A DNA stretch of 32,984 nucleotides from Mnemiopsis leidyi (Eukaryota > Ctenophora > Tentaculata > Lobata > Bolinopsidae). A model generated the notes under the pieces. The model searched no databases. It was not told the origin of the DNA and saw only the letters and a list, made by a program, of their open reading frames with translations. A program made the position numbers and the translations under genes. Positions 1-11,300 of this stretch are shown here, in pieces; the stretch's first letter is position 1; each line of letters begins with the position of its first letter. The DNA lies in assembly GCA_000226015.1 (NCBI GenBank), contig JH154128.1:99768-132751 (forward strand), written 5' to 3'.

Positions 1-128
1 GGACGTTTTCGTCCTTGCGCTTGACAAGCCTTACTCGGAATGTAGGACATTTTGGTACTTGTTGCTCGAAATCTGGGACGTTTTCGTCCTGGACTTGGGA
101 CGTTTTCGTCACTTTGGACGTTTTCGTC
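1..128. repeat. Cluster of four GGACGTTTTCGTC motifs
   Basis: The 13-mer GGACGTTTTCGTC occurs at 1-13, 76-88, 98-110 and 116-128; the first two copies extend to the self-complementary GGACGTTTTCGTCC (5-bp stem, TTTT loop). A degenerate copy lies near 44-57. Spacing is irregular, so this is a dispersed motif cluster rather than a regular tandem array. It probably continues left of the window. Function unknown. Confidence 0.8.
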
Positions 129-257
129 AGTAGCTGAAGCTTGGCCAATACACATCATATGTTGATCGTAATAGCCAATACTTGTTGCTAAGTATCCAAT
201 CGTCATATCACATTACACTTTGAGTTTTTATGCTTGAATGGACCCAAAAAATAAGCT

Positions 258-396
258 TTAAATGCCGCACAATCACCGCACTTTTATGGAAATTTCGCCG
301 CATAAGTTGACAATTTTCGCCGCACTCTGCCGCACAATTCGCCTTTTTGAGCAAGTGCGGCACCGCATAATTTGCGATTTTTGACCGCACTTAAAT
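258..396. repeat. CCGCA-rich block, possibly an old interspersed repeat
   Basis: About seven copies of CCGCA or its complement TGCGG sit in 140 bases of otherwise AT-rich DNA, separated by A/T runs. The block starts with TTAAATGCCGCAC and ends with CCGCACTTAAAT. I see no coding potential or clean terminal repeats. It could be a decayed repeat-family copy. Confidence 0.4.
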
Positions 397-805
397 GTTG
401 CCTCTGCTCTTGATTATGTCTACTAGCTACTAGAAAAAATTAGACAAAGTCAGCAAACAACTCGCAAATTTACAACCACTAGGAGCTTAAAAAGTCCAGG
501 TTACGGCTCATTCGGCCAATATTGCCCCCTACTGGATATCGATTAAGCTTCCTCGTGGACCACGAGTCGTGGTTCACCCTAGAGAAATGATGTACTAAAA
601 TTAGTTGCTATGTTAATATCGGGTGACAAACGACGAGCAATATTTGGCAAATCAATTAAAATTCGCATCGAAATGCCCGAGCTTCAGAACATCTTTCTTT
701 TTCTCAACCTATAACTCGTGTACACTGGTATTAAAATCATAATTTTGTGAAGCGTGTTTTACATTGAATCTAAGAAACTGTCACGCTAATGTCCTGATGT
801 TGCAG

Positions 806-3800
806 TTGAGAAGAAGGTCCAGTCAGAGTACGGCTCGAGATTCCAGGATCCCACATCGGAACTGAAGTACATCAGGGAGCTCTACAAGGAGCAAGTCAGG
901 AGAAAGAGACTTGAATTGGGTAATATTAAAAGTGTTCTGCCCGAGATGTGTGTGCTGCCCGGCATACCAAGATATTGCCGTAAAGTCGACCTTCGAGGGT
1001 GGTTTACAAAACTCCCAGGTCAACTTCATGGCAATATCTTGAAATGTAGATTTTAGCTGCGATACTGTGTGACTGAAGAACAAACCTCACTAGACCCCAC
1101 CCTGCTGTACTAATAACTTTATCTGTCATGAGGTTACGTCTACCAACAGTAATGCTGCGTTATCAGTTATCAGTAGCGGTATGCTGAAGTGTGTCATGTG
1201 ACCAATCTATGATTAAATTTGGTGGCAATGCGTGGTTGAACAAACGTTCAGTCTGAGACATCAAACTCGCTCAGTGCATTAATGCATCCTCACGCAAACT
1301 CGTGAAGTTAACTCATGCGGTCTGTGAATTGAAAACGACTGGACAGAGGCAGTTAAGTCATGATTATTCAAGCTGTTGTTTGTTGGCCATAATGATAATA
1401 TAATGTGTGAGTTTGTAATCAGTTTTATGTCGAGGCGTGGACTACAAAGAATCGAGCCTACAATGAGATCTAATACAACATGGTTATTGAATGCTCCTTA
1501 ACCCTGGGTAAAGGGGCATTGAAGCAAGCCAACGCTATAACAGCGCAATTTTCTTGCTTCTACAATTTCTCTCAGCAATTATATTACTATGCATGTGAAT
1601 GACCATTGACCAGAGGTTTTGTGGCCATAGTTTGTATGGCCGATGCAATGATTGCATCGCCAGCATAAAACCGATAGGAGAATACAAAATTTGAGGTCAC
1701 TGACTATAGGTCTTAATAAAACTCACTACAAATATAACGTTTATTTCTCGTTGCTAATGATGGAATACCCAATTTACTTTCATCTGGCAATCTACTTACA
1801 ATATTTCCAGAAAAAGCTGAAGCTGAACAGAAAGACACCAAAAAACCTGAAACGCCAAAGCCCGTTGAAGAAACTCCAGAAGTAAAAGAAGCTGAACCGG
1901 TCAAAAAAATAGAGGGGGAGAAAAAGCCTGAAACCAAAGAACCTGCTGTTAAAGTTCCTGAGAAGAAAATAAAGTTGAAAATTGTCAGTCCGTTGAAAGG
2001 AACTCCCAAGGTATTATATTTGTGTATCAAGGGTTGAATTATCGTCGAAAAGAATCGTACAATTACAACTTGCTGATGTGTAATATCACTCTTTTACCGC
2101 AGGTAAAGGCCACCTACGACTTAATAGCACAACAAAGACCGGTTAAATTAAACTGGAAGTCAGAATACAAGTCGAAGTTTGAAAGTCCAGTAAAAGACAA
2201 AATATCGCAAGCCGCCCCCTCTGCATATGGTAGACGCAACCATCCATACAAGAACACGGTAAATTTTGTGGAGTTAAATTCACATTTAATGGATATTGGT
2301 CGTCGGGCATCAATGCAATTTTGTGAGAGCTGATGGGCGACAGATGGTCACAGGTCGGACGACTGTCGGTTAAGTTCTTACATGATAAAAGGAGGTCTCT
2401 TGTTTTTTACGAAATAGCTTTTATTTACAGACAATGTTAACACGAAAAACTTCGCTACAGCCAAAGTTTGTGATAATGAAAATGGTGCGTTGACGTGTGC
2501 TATATATATCATCTTCTAATCAAGTAAATAAGTAAATAATTACATATATACAGCACATTAATCACAAAATTACAAATTTACAGAGTCCTGAGAATGTTGA
2601 GAATCTAATCAAGCCTGATACAAGTGAAGTTGTTTCTTCCCCTAAACAAGCTCAGCCCGTAAGTTACATAAACTTAAATCGTTCGTGTTTTAAGGCGTTT
2701 AAGACTTAAGTTAACTTTCTTCATAACTGTAAATTCTTCATTAACTTGAAAAAATTGCAATATAATTCACTCCGCAGGTAAATTGGTTTGGTGAAGTGTT
2801 GGAACTTAGAAAGTTGGCTCATGAATTCAAAGCCAGATCCCACGGTTCCCACTTCTCGCCCAACAAATTGGCTCATCTCTCCTTCTCTACAGCCAGATTA
2901 AGAGAATGTGAACCAATTCCTTCCCCTCCAAGTAAGTTATCTGAATGAGAAAATTTCCAAAAAATACTCGTATTATCATCACATTCTGCTGACAAACACA
3001 GTTTTAATCTTTTCAACTAGATCATCTACTCTGGGTCATCACTTCCATCAGATACATTAAGTTCTGCCTCGAAAAACACGCTATCTGGAACTTCGGCTAC
3101 GGGTTCTCCGTCCTCATCAAACCTTATTTTCCCGATATGATTTAGTCCGAGTTTCTTTTGTTTTGCTACATACTCTGAACATGCTGCTCTGTTCTGCTGA
3201 CACTCATCCTTGAAAATTGTGTTCATCACCGTTTCATCTAAGTGATCTTTACGCTCAAAACGTTCGAATTGTGTTTCATCGGAATCGTCATTGTTGTCGT
3301 CCGAATATGCTGTTTCCACTGAGTCTAATGACAAAAGCCCATCGTTGTTTTCACCATTAAACTCTGCTCGTTCATTAATGATGCGGTCTCTCATGTCAGC
3401 AAACAGTTTCCCAGAACAAATTTTATCCAACTCACATTTATCGTCAATAACTTCCAACAAAACCGTCATTCTGGAACTGCCGCTGTCCCTGTCTGAGGGG
3501 TCGTAAGGGTCTCCGCTGATAAGGAAGATAAGATCGTTCAGGACACCATCCACACAGTCGTCTCTGTCTTGACAGACATCGTCCACTAAGTTCGCTACGA
3601 ACTTGAGAGCTGCGTTGCTGACTTCTTCAGAACCACAGATTTTACAAAGGGCAAATAAAATTAGTGCAGCGTCTTTCCAAGACAACATTGTGAACAAAAT
3701 CAAACTTGAACGAGCTGTTTTAATACAGTTCTGCTTCATACTTTGCCAATTTTTACAATACTCCTTTATAAAATTTTCTGACTTTTTACTTCTCACTTTG

Positions 3801-6010
3801 TTACTTCTTGAACAATTTGCCCTGAAATTTTAATTGACGAACATCGTTTTTCTAAGCATATGTGCGTCAAAATTAACGTTACGAAAATAGAAAAATTCCG
3901 GCAAATTTAGCACCATTCATGGTGTAATCCCCCGCCCACTTTTGATTACGCAATCAAGACCTTTCCCATATTCTTCTAGGAAATACCAACATTTTGAATT
4001 AACCTCAAGATATAGTAAGTTAGAGGAGTAGCATTTTTCATTTCGGATAGTGTTATTTATCCTGCTTGCTGCCGGATTAGCCTATTTAAGGGAAATGTGA
4101 TGCTTAGGGTTGGTTTTTGCTTTTTTGGAAAATAATATGATCATAAATACAACGCAGACCAGTGCCATTGCCCATTACCAAATCGGTTTACACAATTTTT
4201 ACTACAAGCTTGTATTACACTGATTACTAGAAAAAGTGGCGACTTTCACTAAAACTGTGGCAGCTGCTTAATACTCTTGTGACTTGTCTCTCCCAAAAAG
4301 AACAATTCATTTTGAGACTTACGACTATTGTATTATTATTTATTTATTATATTAATTTACAATATATTTATTATATTTTTGTATCATTGAATCCTTGGCC
4401 AACCTCTTCCGTAAAGATGCGAAATGGTTTGAAAACCCCCTCTCTACCTGATCAGATAACCTATGAGCAACTTAATTATTAACAAAGAAATGTATCCTTC
4501 AGGTTCCGCCGAATCGGTCAGAGTTATCCCTAAAGCCAAGGCAACAAATACTGTGAGTCTTTAAAATACTCCATTGCTCAATTCTCTAATTTGAGCTTAC
4601 GTTGTCATGGATCTAAGGGATTCTATATGGGTTACTGTTTGCACTGCTGTAGAGCGGGCGCCATCTCCGAATCAAATTGTTGCAATGAATTTTCACCGAC
4701 AAGCCTGTGTGTTTATTTAACTAAGCGCGCCGCGCGGAACAATTTTAACTGACATGACATGAAATGATATATTTGAATGGTGTGTTAATTGTAAATGAAC
4801 GACGTGCTTTCAAATAAGGCGACTGTAGGACGATAGTAGGAACTTGAAACAAACAGACGATATTTCAGAAAGAGGTTACTCTACCAGTTGCAGTACCGGC
4901 AGTGATAAACGAAACCCCAAAAGTAGAGGCAGACCTTACAGTTACTGATTTAGAAGAAGTCCCTAACATCGAGAACCTGGTCATCAAGACAAAATCCCTG
5001 TCTGACGTAGGCAGCAAAAATTCATCGCCGAAAGAGACAAAACCTAAATCACCGAAAGTTCTCAGTCCGAAAGACGTAACAGTTGTAGCTGAGAAAGAAT
5101 CTTCAATCTGTTCGACTCCCAGAACTGCTGAACGGAGTTATGGCTTGTTTGGTGACAGAGTCCCCACCCCTAGGCTGAAAAACCAGGGATCCAGACACCA
5201 TTTCGACAGGACTACCCGCAAGGGAAAATCTGAATCGTAAGTGGGCCGTGATATCATCTGCGCTACTTTTATGTCCTGATTATTCATGACGTTGTCTTCC
5301 TGCGCGGCAGATAACAATGCTAAAATTAGTTAATCGATCTTGCAGATAGATCTAGCTAATGGCTATATTAATCCGATGAGCACCCATTAACATGTGCTTG
5401 CAGCTATTTCAGTAGAATTTACATGAGACAACCGAACAGACAATTGATTGTTACTGAGTAAGGAACTTAGTACCTAACCTTAACAACTTAGGATTCCCAG
5501 AACATCGGAGCAAAAGACGGCGGTCCTGGCCGGGCGAGTTTCCACCCCTACATTACAAGAACAAGGAGGATCTAGACATCATCTAGACGGTACTACTCCC
5601 TTTGCAGTCAGAACAGAGAGCAAACCTTTTGAGGGAACACAACCCTTCTTCCCCATACTTTCTGATCAGGTATCTAGTTATTATTTCGAAACTTGTGTTT
5701 TACTGTCATAATATGAGACTGTGGCAATGTCTAAACTTATTTAGACATTAAAGATTTTGTTCACCAAATTTGTTTACCCTCATAATGAAAATAAAGCTCA
5801 CCCCCTTTACTCCTGTAGATCAAAGAAAAGCTGGACTTCTCCACACCGAGCAAACCAAAGAGCCCAACAGATGAGCCGAAAGCGAAGAACGGCTGGACAA
5901 AAGACTTGGATACTTCCGTGCTATCTCGGGCTTCTTCCTGCACATCTCTAGCTAGTGCCACACTTAGCAAGGCCCAACAGCGGGGGACCGACTTCTGGAA
6001 ATCTAAGTAA
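806..6010 (+). CDS. MDM1: MDM1-like centriole/microtubule-binding protein (5' partial, nine or ten exons)
   Basis: Exons: 806-919, 1811-2010, 2103-2258, 2584-2658, 2778-2931, 4503-4552, 4869-5236, 5492-5669, 5819-6010; all have AG/GT borders and join in phase to TAA at 6008-6010. A phase-compatible 54-base exon at 2431-2484 (weak donor GTGCGT) is optional. About 490 residues are visible against roughly 700 in vertebrate MDM1, so the N-terminus is missing. Family hallmarks: two SEYxxxF motifs (VQSEYGSRF in exon 1, WKSEYKSKF in exon 3), an ELRKLAHEF...GSHFS segment in exon 5, PTPxL...HHxDxTT motifs in exons 7 and 8, and the terminal Ser/Ala helix ending KAQQRGTDFWKSK, matching the family end KRKENFWGKT. 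MDM1 binds microtubules and restrains centriole duplication in vertebrates; that role is inferred. Between the motifs the protein is low-complexity, Lys/Glu/Pro-rich. The 2932-4502 intron holds an antisense gene. Confidence 0.85.
2431..2484 (+). other. Possible extra 54-base exon of MDM1
   Basis: A good acceptor (CTTTTATTTACAG) precedes an 18-codon open stretch in phase 0 with both neighbouring exons, ending at a weak donor (GTGCGT). Including it adds 18 residues without changing the frame. It could be an alternatively used exon or a chance match; no family motif supports it. Confidence 0.35.
3003..3008 (-). terminator. ATTAAA poly(A) signal of the nested gene
   Basis: ATTAAA on the minus strand, 17 bases after the TAG stop of the nested frame. 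It is the commonest variant of AATAAA and would give a very short 3' UTR, consistent with a compact transcript confined to the host intron. Confidence 0.35.
3026..3688 (-). CDS. Intron-nested antisense gene: acidic, probably secreted protein (unknown)
   Basis: A single uninterrupted frame of 220 residues on the strand opposite MDM1, wholly inside its 1.57-kb intron. The open frame runs upstream to about 3823, but its far end has no ATG; ATGs occur at 3739 and 3688. I choose 3688: it has A at -3, lies about 80 bases after a TATA box (3770-3764), and opens with a signal-peptide-like segment (MLSWKDAALILFALCKICG). The rest is acidic, with three close cysteine pairs (CX5C, CX5C, CX6C), an Asp/Asn-rich stretch (SDDNNDDSDE) and an acidic C-terminus ending SDGSDDPE. 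Stop is TAG; ATTAAA follows within 20 bases. I recognise no family. A signal peptide plus paired cysteines suggest a secreted or lumenal protein. Alternatives are an exon of a larger antisense gene (a TTTCAG acceptor sits near 3823) or a retrocopy. Confidence 0.6.
   Translation of the reverse strand: MLSWKDAALILFALCKICGSEEVSNAALKFVANLVDDVCQDRDDCVDGVLNDLIFLISGDPYDPSDRDSGSSRMTVLLEVIDDKCELDKICSGKLFADMRDRIINERAEFNGENNDGLLSLDSVETAYSDDNNDDSDETQFERFERKDHLDETVMNTIFKDECQQNRAACSEYVAKQKKLGLNHIGKIRFDEDGEPVAEVPDSVFFEAELNVSDGSDDPE
3764..3770 (-). promoter_or_regulatory. TATA box of the nested antisense gene
   Basis: The minus strand reads TTTTATAAAGG here. Transcription starting about 30 bases downstream, near 3738, would make ATG 3688 the first start codon, with a leader of about 50 bases. 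Placement is good, but a TATAAA in AT-rich DNA can be chance. Confidence 0.4.
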
Positions 6011-8381
6011 AACTAGATTTCTAGTACATTGATCAGGGAACTATTTTATCATACTTAATACTTGTTGATTAAGCCACGGCGAAATAAATTATTGTCATAA
6101 ATTATTGTTGATCCGGACAGGAAATATAAGTAACTATTCAAGAGAATGACAAACTGCCATGTTTTTTGAAAACTTTAGGAAGTTCCAGGAAGTTTCAACG
6201 CGAAAAGTGACAAATTGGGGAACATACATGTTGTTGCACAAAAAGCACACCAACATCCCCACGTATTTTGATACATATATCATTCTCATTGTATTATATG
6301 TAGGCTATTATGTATACAGTGTAAATACGTAGTAACACATCTTCTAGATCTGCTGTTTAAATATTCTTTATCGCAGCTGCTGTAATCGGTTACTATTTTA
6401 TCTGTTAAACTTTGCTAAGTTCGCTTGATCGAAATTGTTTTGCCTATATTCTCTTTTTTCATTCACACATTTTATGACTCATTTTATATCATGGTGACCA
6501 TTTATCGTAGATATCAATTCATAACCACACAGAATTACTGCATGTTGCGTTTTAGTTGATGCAAGTATGTGGAGCAAGAGGACCGTTTATTTCCAATATC
6601 TTGTATTTTAAGTGTTCTCTATATTTTGTACATGTATACTGTATAACTATATTGATTTATAAATTATTGGCTCAGTTTAAAAACTATCGTAGAATCTCGC
6701 TTTACTTAGTCTTTATATGGCCAAAATAAGGCCTGGAAAGCATGAGTTATTTAATGGTGCTCACAGGCCTGAGGCCACACCCAACCAAAAGCATAGTACT
6801 GGGCTGGCTTTGTATGCTACTTTAATCTAAGATAAACTCCATTAGTTAACAATTCAGACTGTCTTGCGTTTCTGCACAGATATCAGCCTGCTAAACGTCG
6901 TTCATTTCCACTTTTTATTTCTTGAACCAGGATAATCCCTTGATCAACAAAGAATTTAAAAAGCTACAATGTGATGGAATGTAACACGTGATCTGATGTA
7001 CAGCCCCCTAACTCTGTGCACTACATCTTACACCTGTGTGTTCCGTGTGCCATTATTTTTGTTCAGCTGTTCTCTTAGTTCGAATATTGTTTTATTTTGC
7101 AACTCTACGTATAAAAGAGTGAATGTTGAGGTGGATGTTTGTTCGTGGGGACTTCACCGTGACTTTCACACAGTGTGCATGTTTTCCATGTTACTCCGTA
7201 GTCCTGTATGATTTGAATACCGCTAACTAGCAATGACTACAGGCTGCAATCTCATGAGGGATTAACTGTTCATCATTAAAGACGTGTTTCAGCTTGTCTT
7301 TGCTATGACTATGAGCTGATGAGCAGCTACAAGTTAGCATTATTCCTCGCGTACAGGCAGAGCTTTGTCTGTCTCGATGTACTTGTGTGTTTTTGTGAAG
7401 TCGACTGTTCTGGTGGTAGTTGAACTTGATTAACACTTAGTTTTTGCCGATGATTTACTGCTTAACTCAAATGCTCAAATGGGAGTTTAGTTTAATTGCT
7501 GACTGAAGGTTACACGTTGCTTAAACCTATTTGACTATAAGACATAAAACCTTTCTGACAGTAATGCAAGCTAGTAGTAGTTTGGTGCACAAGATTTCGT
7601 CTCTCTAATCTAAAATTTGATTGTTTGGGTCAGAGAATTTTAATCAACTTCAAATTGGACTGTGGTTACGTCTGTGGCTGGAGGTGTACAATCACGCATC
7701 ATTACTCTAGTGATCAAGTTACATTAATGTAGAACGTGTTTCGGCTCGCTGTTCTCTTGTTCATCACCGACATCCAACACTCTTACACTCTTAACATGTT
7801 TTGATTATCATGCAGAACTTGGCTCCACCACTTCCTTTTAGGCGTAGATACATTTTGTGCTTTGTGTCTGCGTGTCACTCAAGCCCAATAGTTGTAAATC
7901 AAGTTGCCTTTGGCCGTAGCAGTTCTGAGTTTTTCGAGCTGAAGTCCCTGATCGATTCAAGAAACACATTTGACATTGCAAAATCACTTTACTTTCACAA
8001 TTAACTTAGGATGGACTTTGGCAATTAGATAATTTGAATTTTGGCAACTTAATAATCGCTGTTCGACTCAGTATTTTTTCAGTGAATAAGATTACGCTGC
8101 AGATAACGATCATCAATTAGGTTAAGGACTTTGTCGCTTTGTACAAATTTTATGTGATTTATTCGTCTTTCTCTCCTTCACCCTCCTGTCGCCTGGTTCT
8201 GTCCTCAGACATGTAAATGTTATCTCAGGTTTGACCTTTAGTAGGCTTGTTTCAACATTAACTCGACAAATCGTCAATGTTATGCCTAAAATTTCCAAAC
8301 CTGAACTGATTCCTACACCCTACAGAATCTTGTTAAGAAAATTTAACACGCTCTATCAGCACTCTTAACACATTACCCCAG
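6011..8381. other. 3' UTR of MDM1 and intergenic or 5' region of the transporter gene
   Basis: No frame with convincing coding character on either strand; open stretches stay under about 75 codons and match no family. The unlocated first exon of the SLC22-like gene may lie here. A short ATG frame at 8282 leads to a GTTAAG donor-like site but does not join in phase with the next exon through a normal-length intron, so I did not use it. Confidence 0.5.
6083..6088 (+). terminator. AATAAA poly(A) signal of MDM1
   Basis: The first AATAAA after the MDM1 stop codon, 73 bases downstream, in AT-rich sequence; a plausible 3' end for the transcript. Confidence 0.5.
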
Positions 8382-11300
8382 CCTGACCCTATCAAGACGG
8401 ACAACACAAGTAGTAGCTCTGCAACCGACACGGGATCTCTGAGTAACGTCCCCTTGAAGACATCTGACAGTCAAACCCCAAAACAGTCCTCCTCTGGGAC
8501 CTTGTCTGTCTCCATCGACCACCTCCTTCTCAGATTTAATATCAGACATAATGTGGTTTGTAGTATCTGCTGTGCCTGCTGAAATCTGAAATATTGTGTG
8601 AGCTGTGTCATTGTGTTAACAATGGGATTGTTATTGGGCTTGGATGGAGTTATTTTATACTTATTTATTAGCTGATTTAGTTAATTAGTCCAACATTATA
8701 GATCAACTTAGATGTATAAACAATAAAACACTTTGTTCCTTCCCAGGTGTTAGTAACGGAAGTGCTGCTCAGTTTGCTAGTCTTGTACACGACCGACACT
8801 TTCTCCTACTACGGGAACAACCTGGACTACACTCAGTGGAGGTGAGTCTTCCAAAACCTTCCTACTTCAAATAGCTGCAGTGATAGTTCTACATGTGGCT
8901 GAAGTTCGTACTGTTTTTTTAGTTAGAAAAGTTTTGATAGTTTGTGCGGTTTTTAATTCGTATAGTTAGTGAATTGTCATTGTATGTGTTGTAGTTCGAA
9001 AATGTATCAAGAACACTTAGAATGAGAGATTTCTTGTAAGCAAGTTTCTCCTTGTACAGCTGCGGTCCTCCAAGAACATCCCCAATAACTGGAGAAGCAA
9101 CGTGTTCCAACTCCACCACAAACAGAACTACATTCTGTGATGCTCTTTACAAGGACCCGACCTTCTCCTTTTCCTGGAACGATGGCAAAGAGGCTCTCTT
9201 TTCTACGGAGGTTAGTAGGGAAGTAGAAGAGAAGTCTGTATGTTAGATATCACAAATTGCAACTTGGTTGCTCTGCAAGTAGCTCGAATCTTAAAGATGG
9301 CGAATTTAATCGAAAATTGCCGCGAAATTAAGGAAATATCGTTTATTTAGCATTAGTAATTCTCACTACAACCATTCTTTCACCAGTTTGGAATGTATTG
9401 CGACAGGGAGAACGAGTCTCAGACAATTTTAGACATCACAGGAATTGGAGCTGGTAAATATAGATCTTTACTTGATCTTTGTTTCTCTGCTGCACAGCTA
9501 TGGAATAACTCTGCACAGCTATAAGGAATTACTCAATTAAACCAACTTAACATTTCGCAAGATGTTCACATTTATGTTCAAGTTATGGAGATTTTAAGAT
9601 GCTCAGACGTGAGATTGAGATTGAGATAATGAACTCAGCGTGTGTTCAAACCATACATTTCAGGTCTGGGAGCTTTTGTAGGTGGCATTATTGGAGATTT
9701 GTTCGGGAGAAAGTTGAGTTTCAAGATAAGTTTCATGATCATAATCCTCTCGTTGGTTACTCTCAGTGTCTGCAAGACTGTACAGATTTTCTCACTCGGA
9801 CTCTTTTTACTAGGTTCCCTCTTAAGTTTAGAATTTTGCCGATCTTCCAAAAGAACTGTTTACTGCTTACCATTTAAAATCCCCAATTAATACGGTAATC
9901 ATAAGAATTTCTTAATTTTCAGGTTTCTCTAGCTACATGAGCGTGACCAGTATAGTTGTCATGGTCACCGAGATGCTGCCCTACAATTTTCACTACTCTT
10001 TTGTTATTGTTAATGCTGCCCTTACATGGTAAATCGATTATTACCTTCAATATTTCTCTTTGATGGCAATTTTGCTTTTACTAAAATCTTTCGATCTAAT
10101 ATTGATACACTCCTACATTCCTATTTGATATTTGTTGAAATATCATAATAAATATATAATCTAATCTGGTTAACCATCTAATCTGGTTGACAATCTAATC
10201 TGGTTAACAATCTAAACTGCTTAACAATCTAACCTGGTCCCCGCAGTATGGGTATCTACATGGGCTGCGCTCTCCGCCTGCTGATCTACAACTCCTGGAG
10301 AGCACTGTCGGGCTGTCTCCTGGCCTGCAACTCCATCCTCTCCACCCTCCTGGTTCACCTCCCCCTCTCCCCGAGATACCGGGTCTATCATAGTGCTGAG
10401 ACGGCTAAAGATACCTTACATAAGCTTAACATTGCGTGAGTTCAGAGTTGTCCGGTCAGTTGTATTTCTGCAAACATGTTTTCGGAGACAAGGCCCCTCT
10501 GATTTTTTTTAAGTTTCCATATAGACAGCAGTCCGTGATAAAGTTTTTAATATAACCACGAAAAACATCACATTTACACTCCACAGTTTATTTGAGGATG
10601 AGAAGATCGCTGTCCCAGCAGACTTTGACGAAGAACTTAAATTTGACTACAAAACAAACAAACGCTTTCTTTTTATCGTCCTGGTTCTATTCTATCTGAA
10701 AGGAGTGGTTGCCATGACAGCTACACCAAGCTCTGGACAGGTTAGTTTCAGTTTCTCTTCCTGAGGCATGGATTTTTTTGAATTTTTGTCAATGTTTTTA
10801 GATCTTTATTATTTTCTCATGTTTTACGTCAACAAAGCTAATACTACAAGGCAGTGAGCTTTTAAGTAACAAATAAGTTTGAAGCTATGTTCAAAATCTA
10901 TAAAACTTCTATCATTTCGCAGGTTTGGAACTTGGTGGCTGACAAAAATGTCAGATACACTGTAGTTGCTTCCTTGAGACTGTTGGCGGTCTTCCTGGCT
11001 AGCTACCTCTGTGCTAAGAATGTCAATCTTAGAGCGACTGTTCTCTTTTTAGGGTTAGTACACGGTTTTCTGTTCTACTTTTTAGGGTTACGGATTTTTT
11101 GTTATAGAGTTGTATCACTACTAGCACCAACCTCTAGCATTACGTCTTGTAGTTGGTGATATCCAGAATAAAGGTTTGATACTTTTTCAATTGTGGACTT
11201 TCACCGTCAATAATTGCGAATGAACCTCGCTTGAAATAGCAAAACTTCCTGTGCCCTGTAAACAAAATAATTACTGACAATCTGAAACTCCACCTTTATT

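Larger units (their letters stand above)
1..805. other. Region upstream of the first visible MDM1 exon
   Basis: No convincing exon on either strand. It contains the two motif blocks listed separately and a pair of overlapping palindromes at 552-573. It is probably an intron of the MDM1 gene, because the first visible MDM1 exon begins in mid-codon after a splice acceptor and the N-terminal exon was not found here. Confidence 0.5.

Noticed and set aside
3689-3796. Upstream extension of the nested antisense frame
   Set aside because: Its far end begins at GTG rather than ATG, and the TATA box falls inside it; ATG 3688 fits better.
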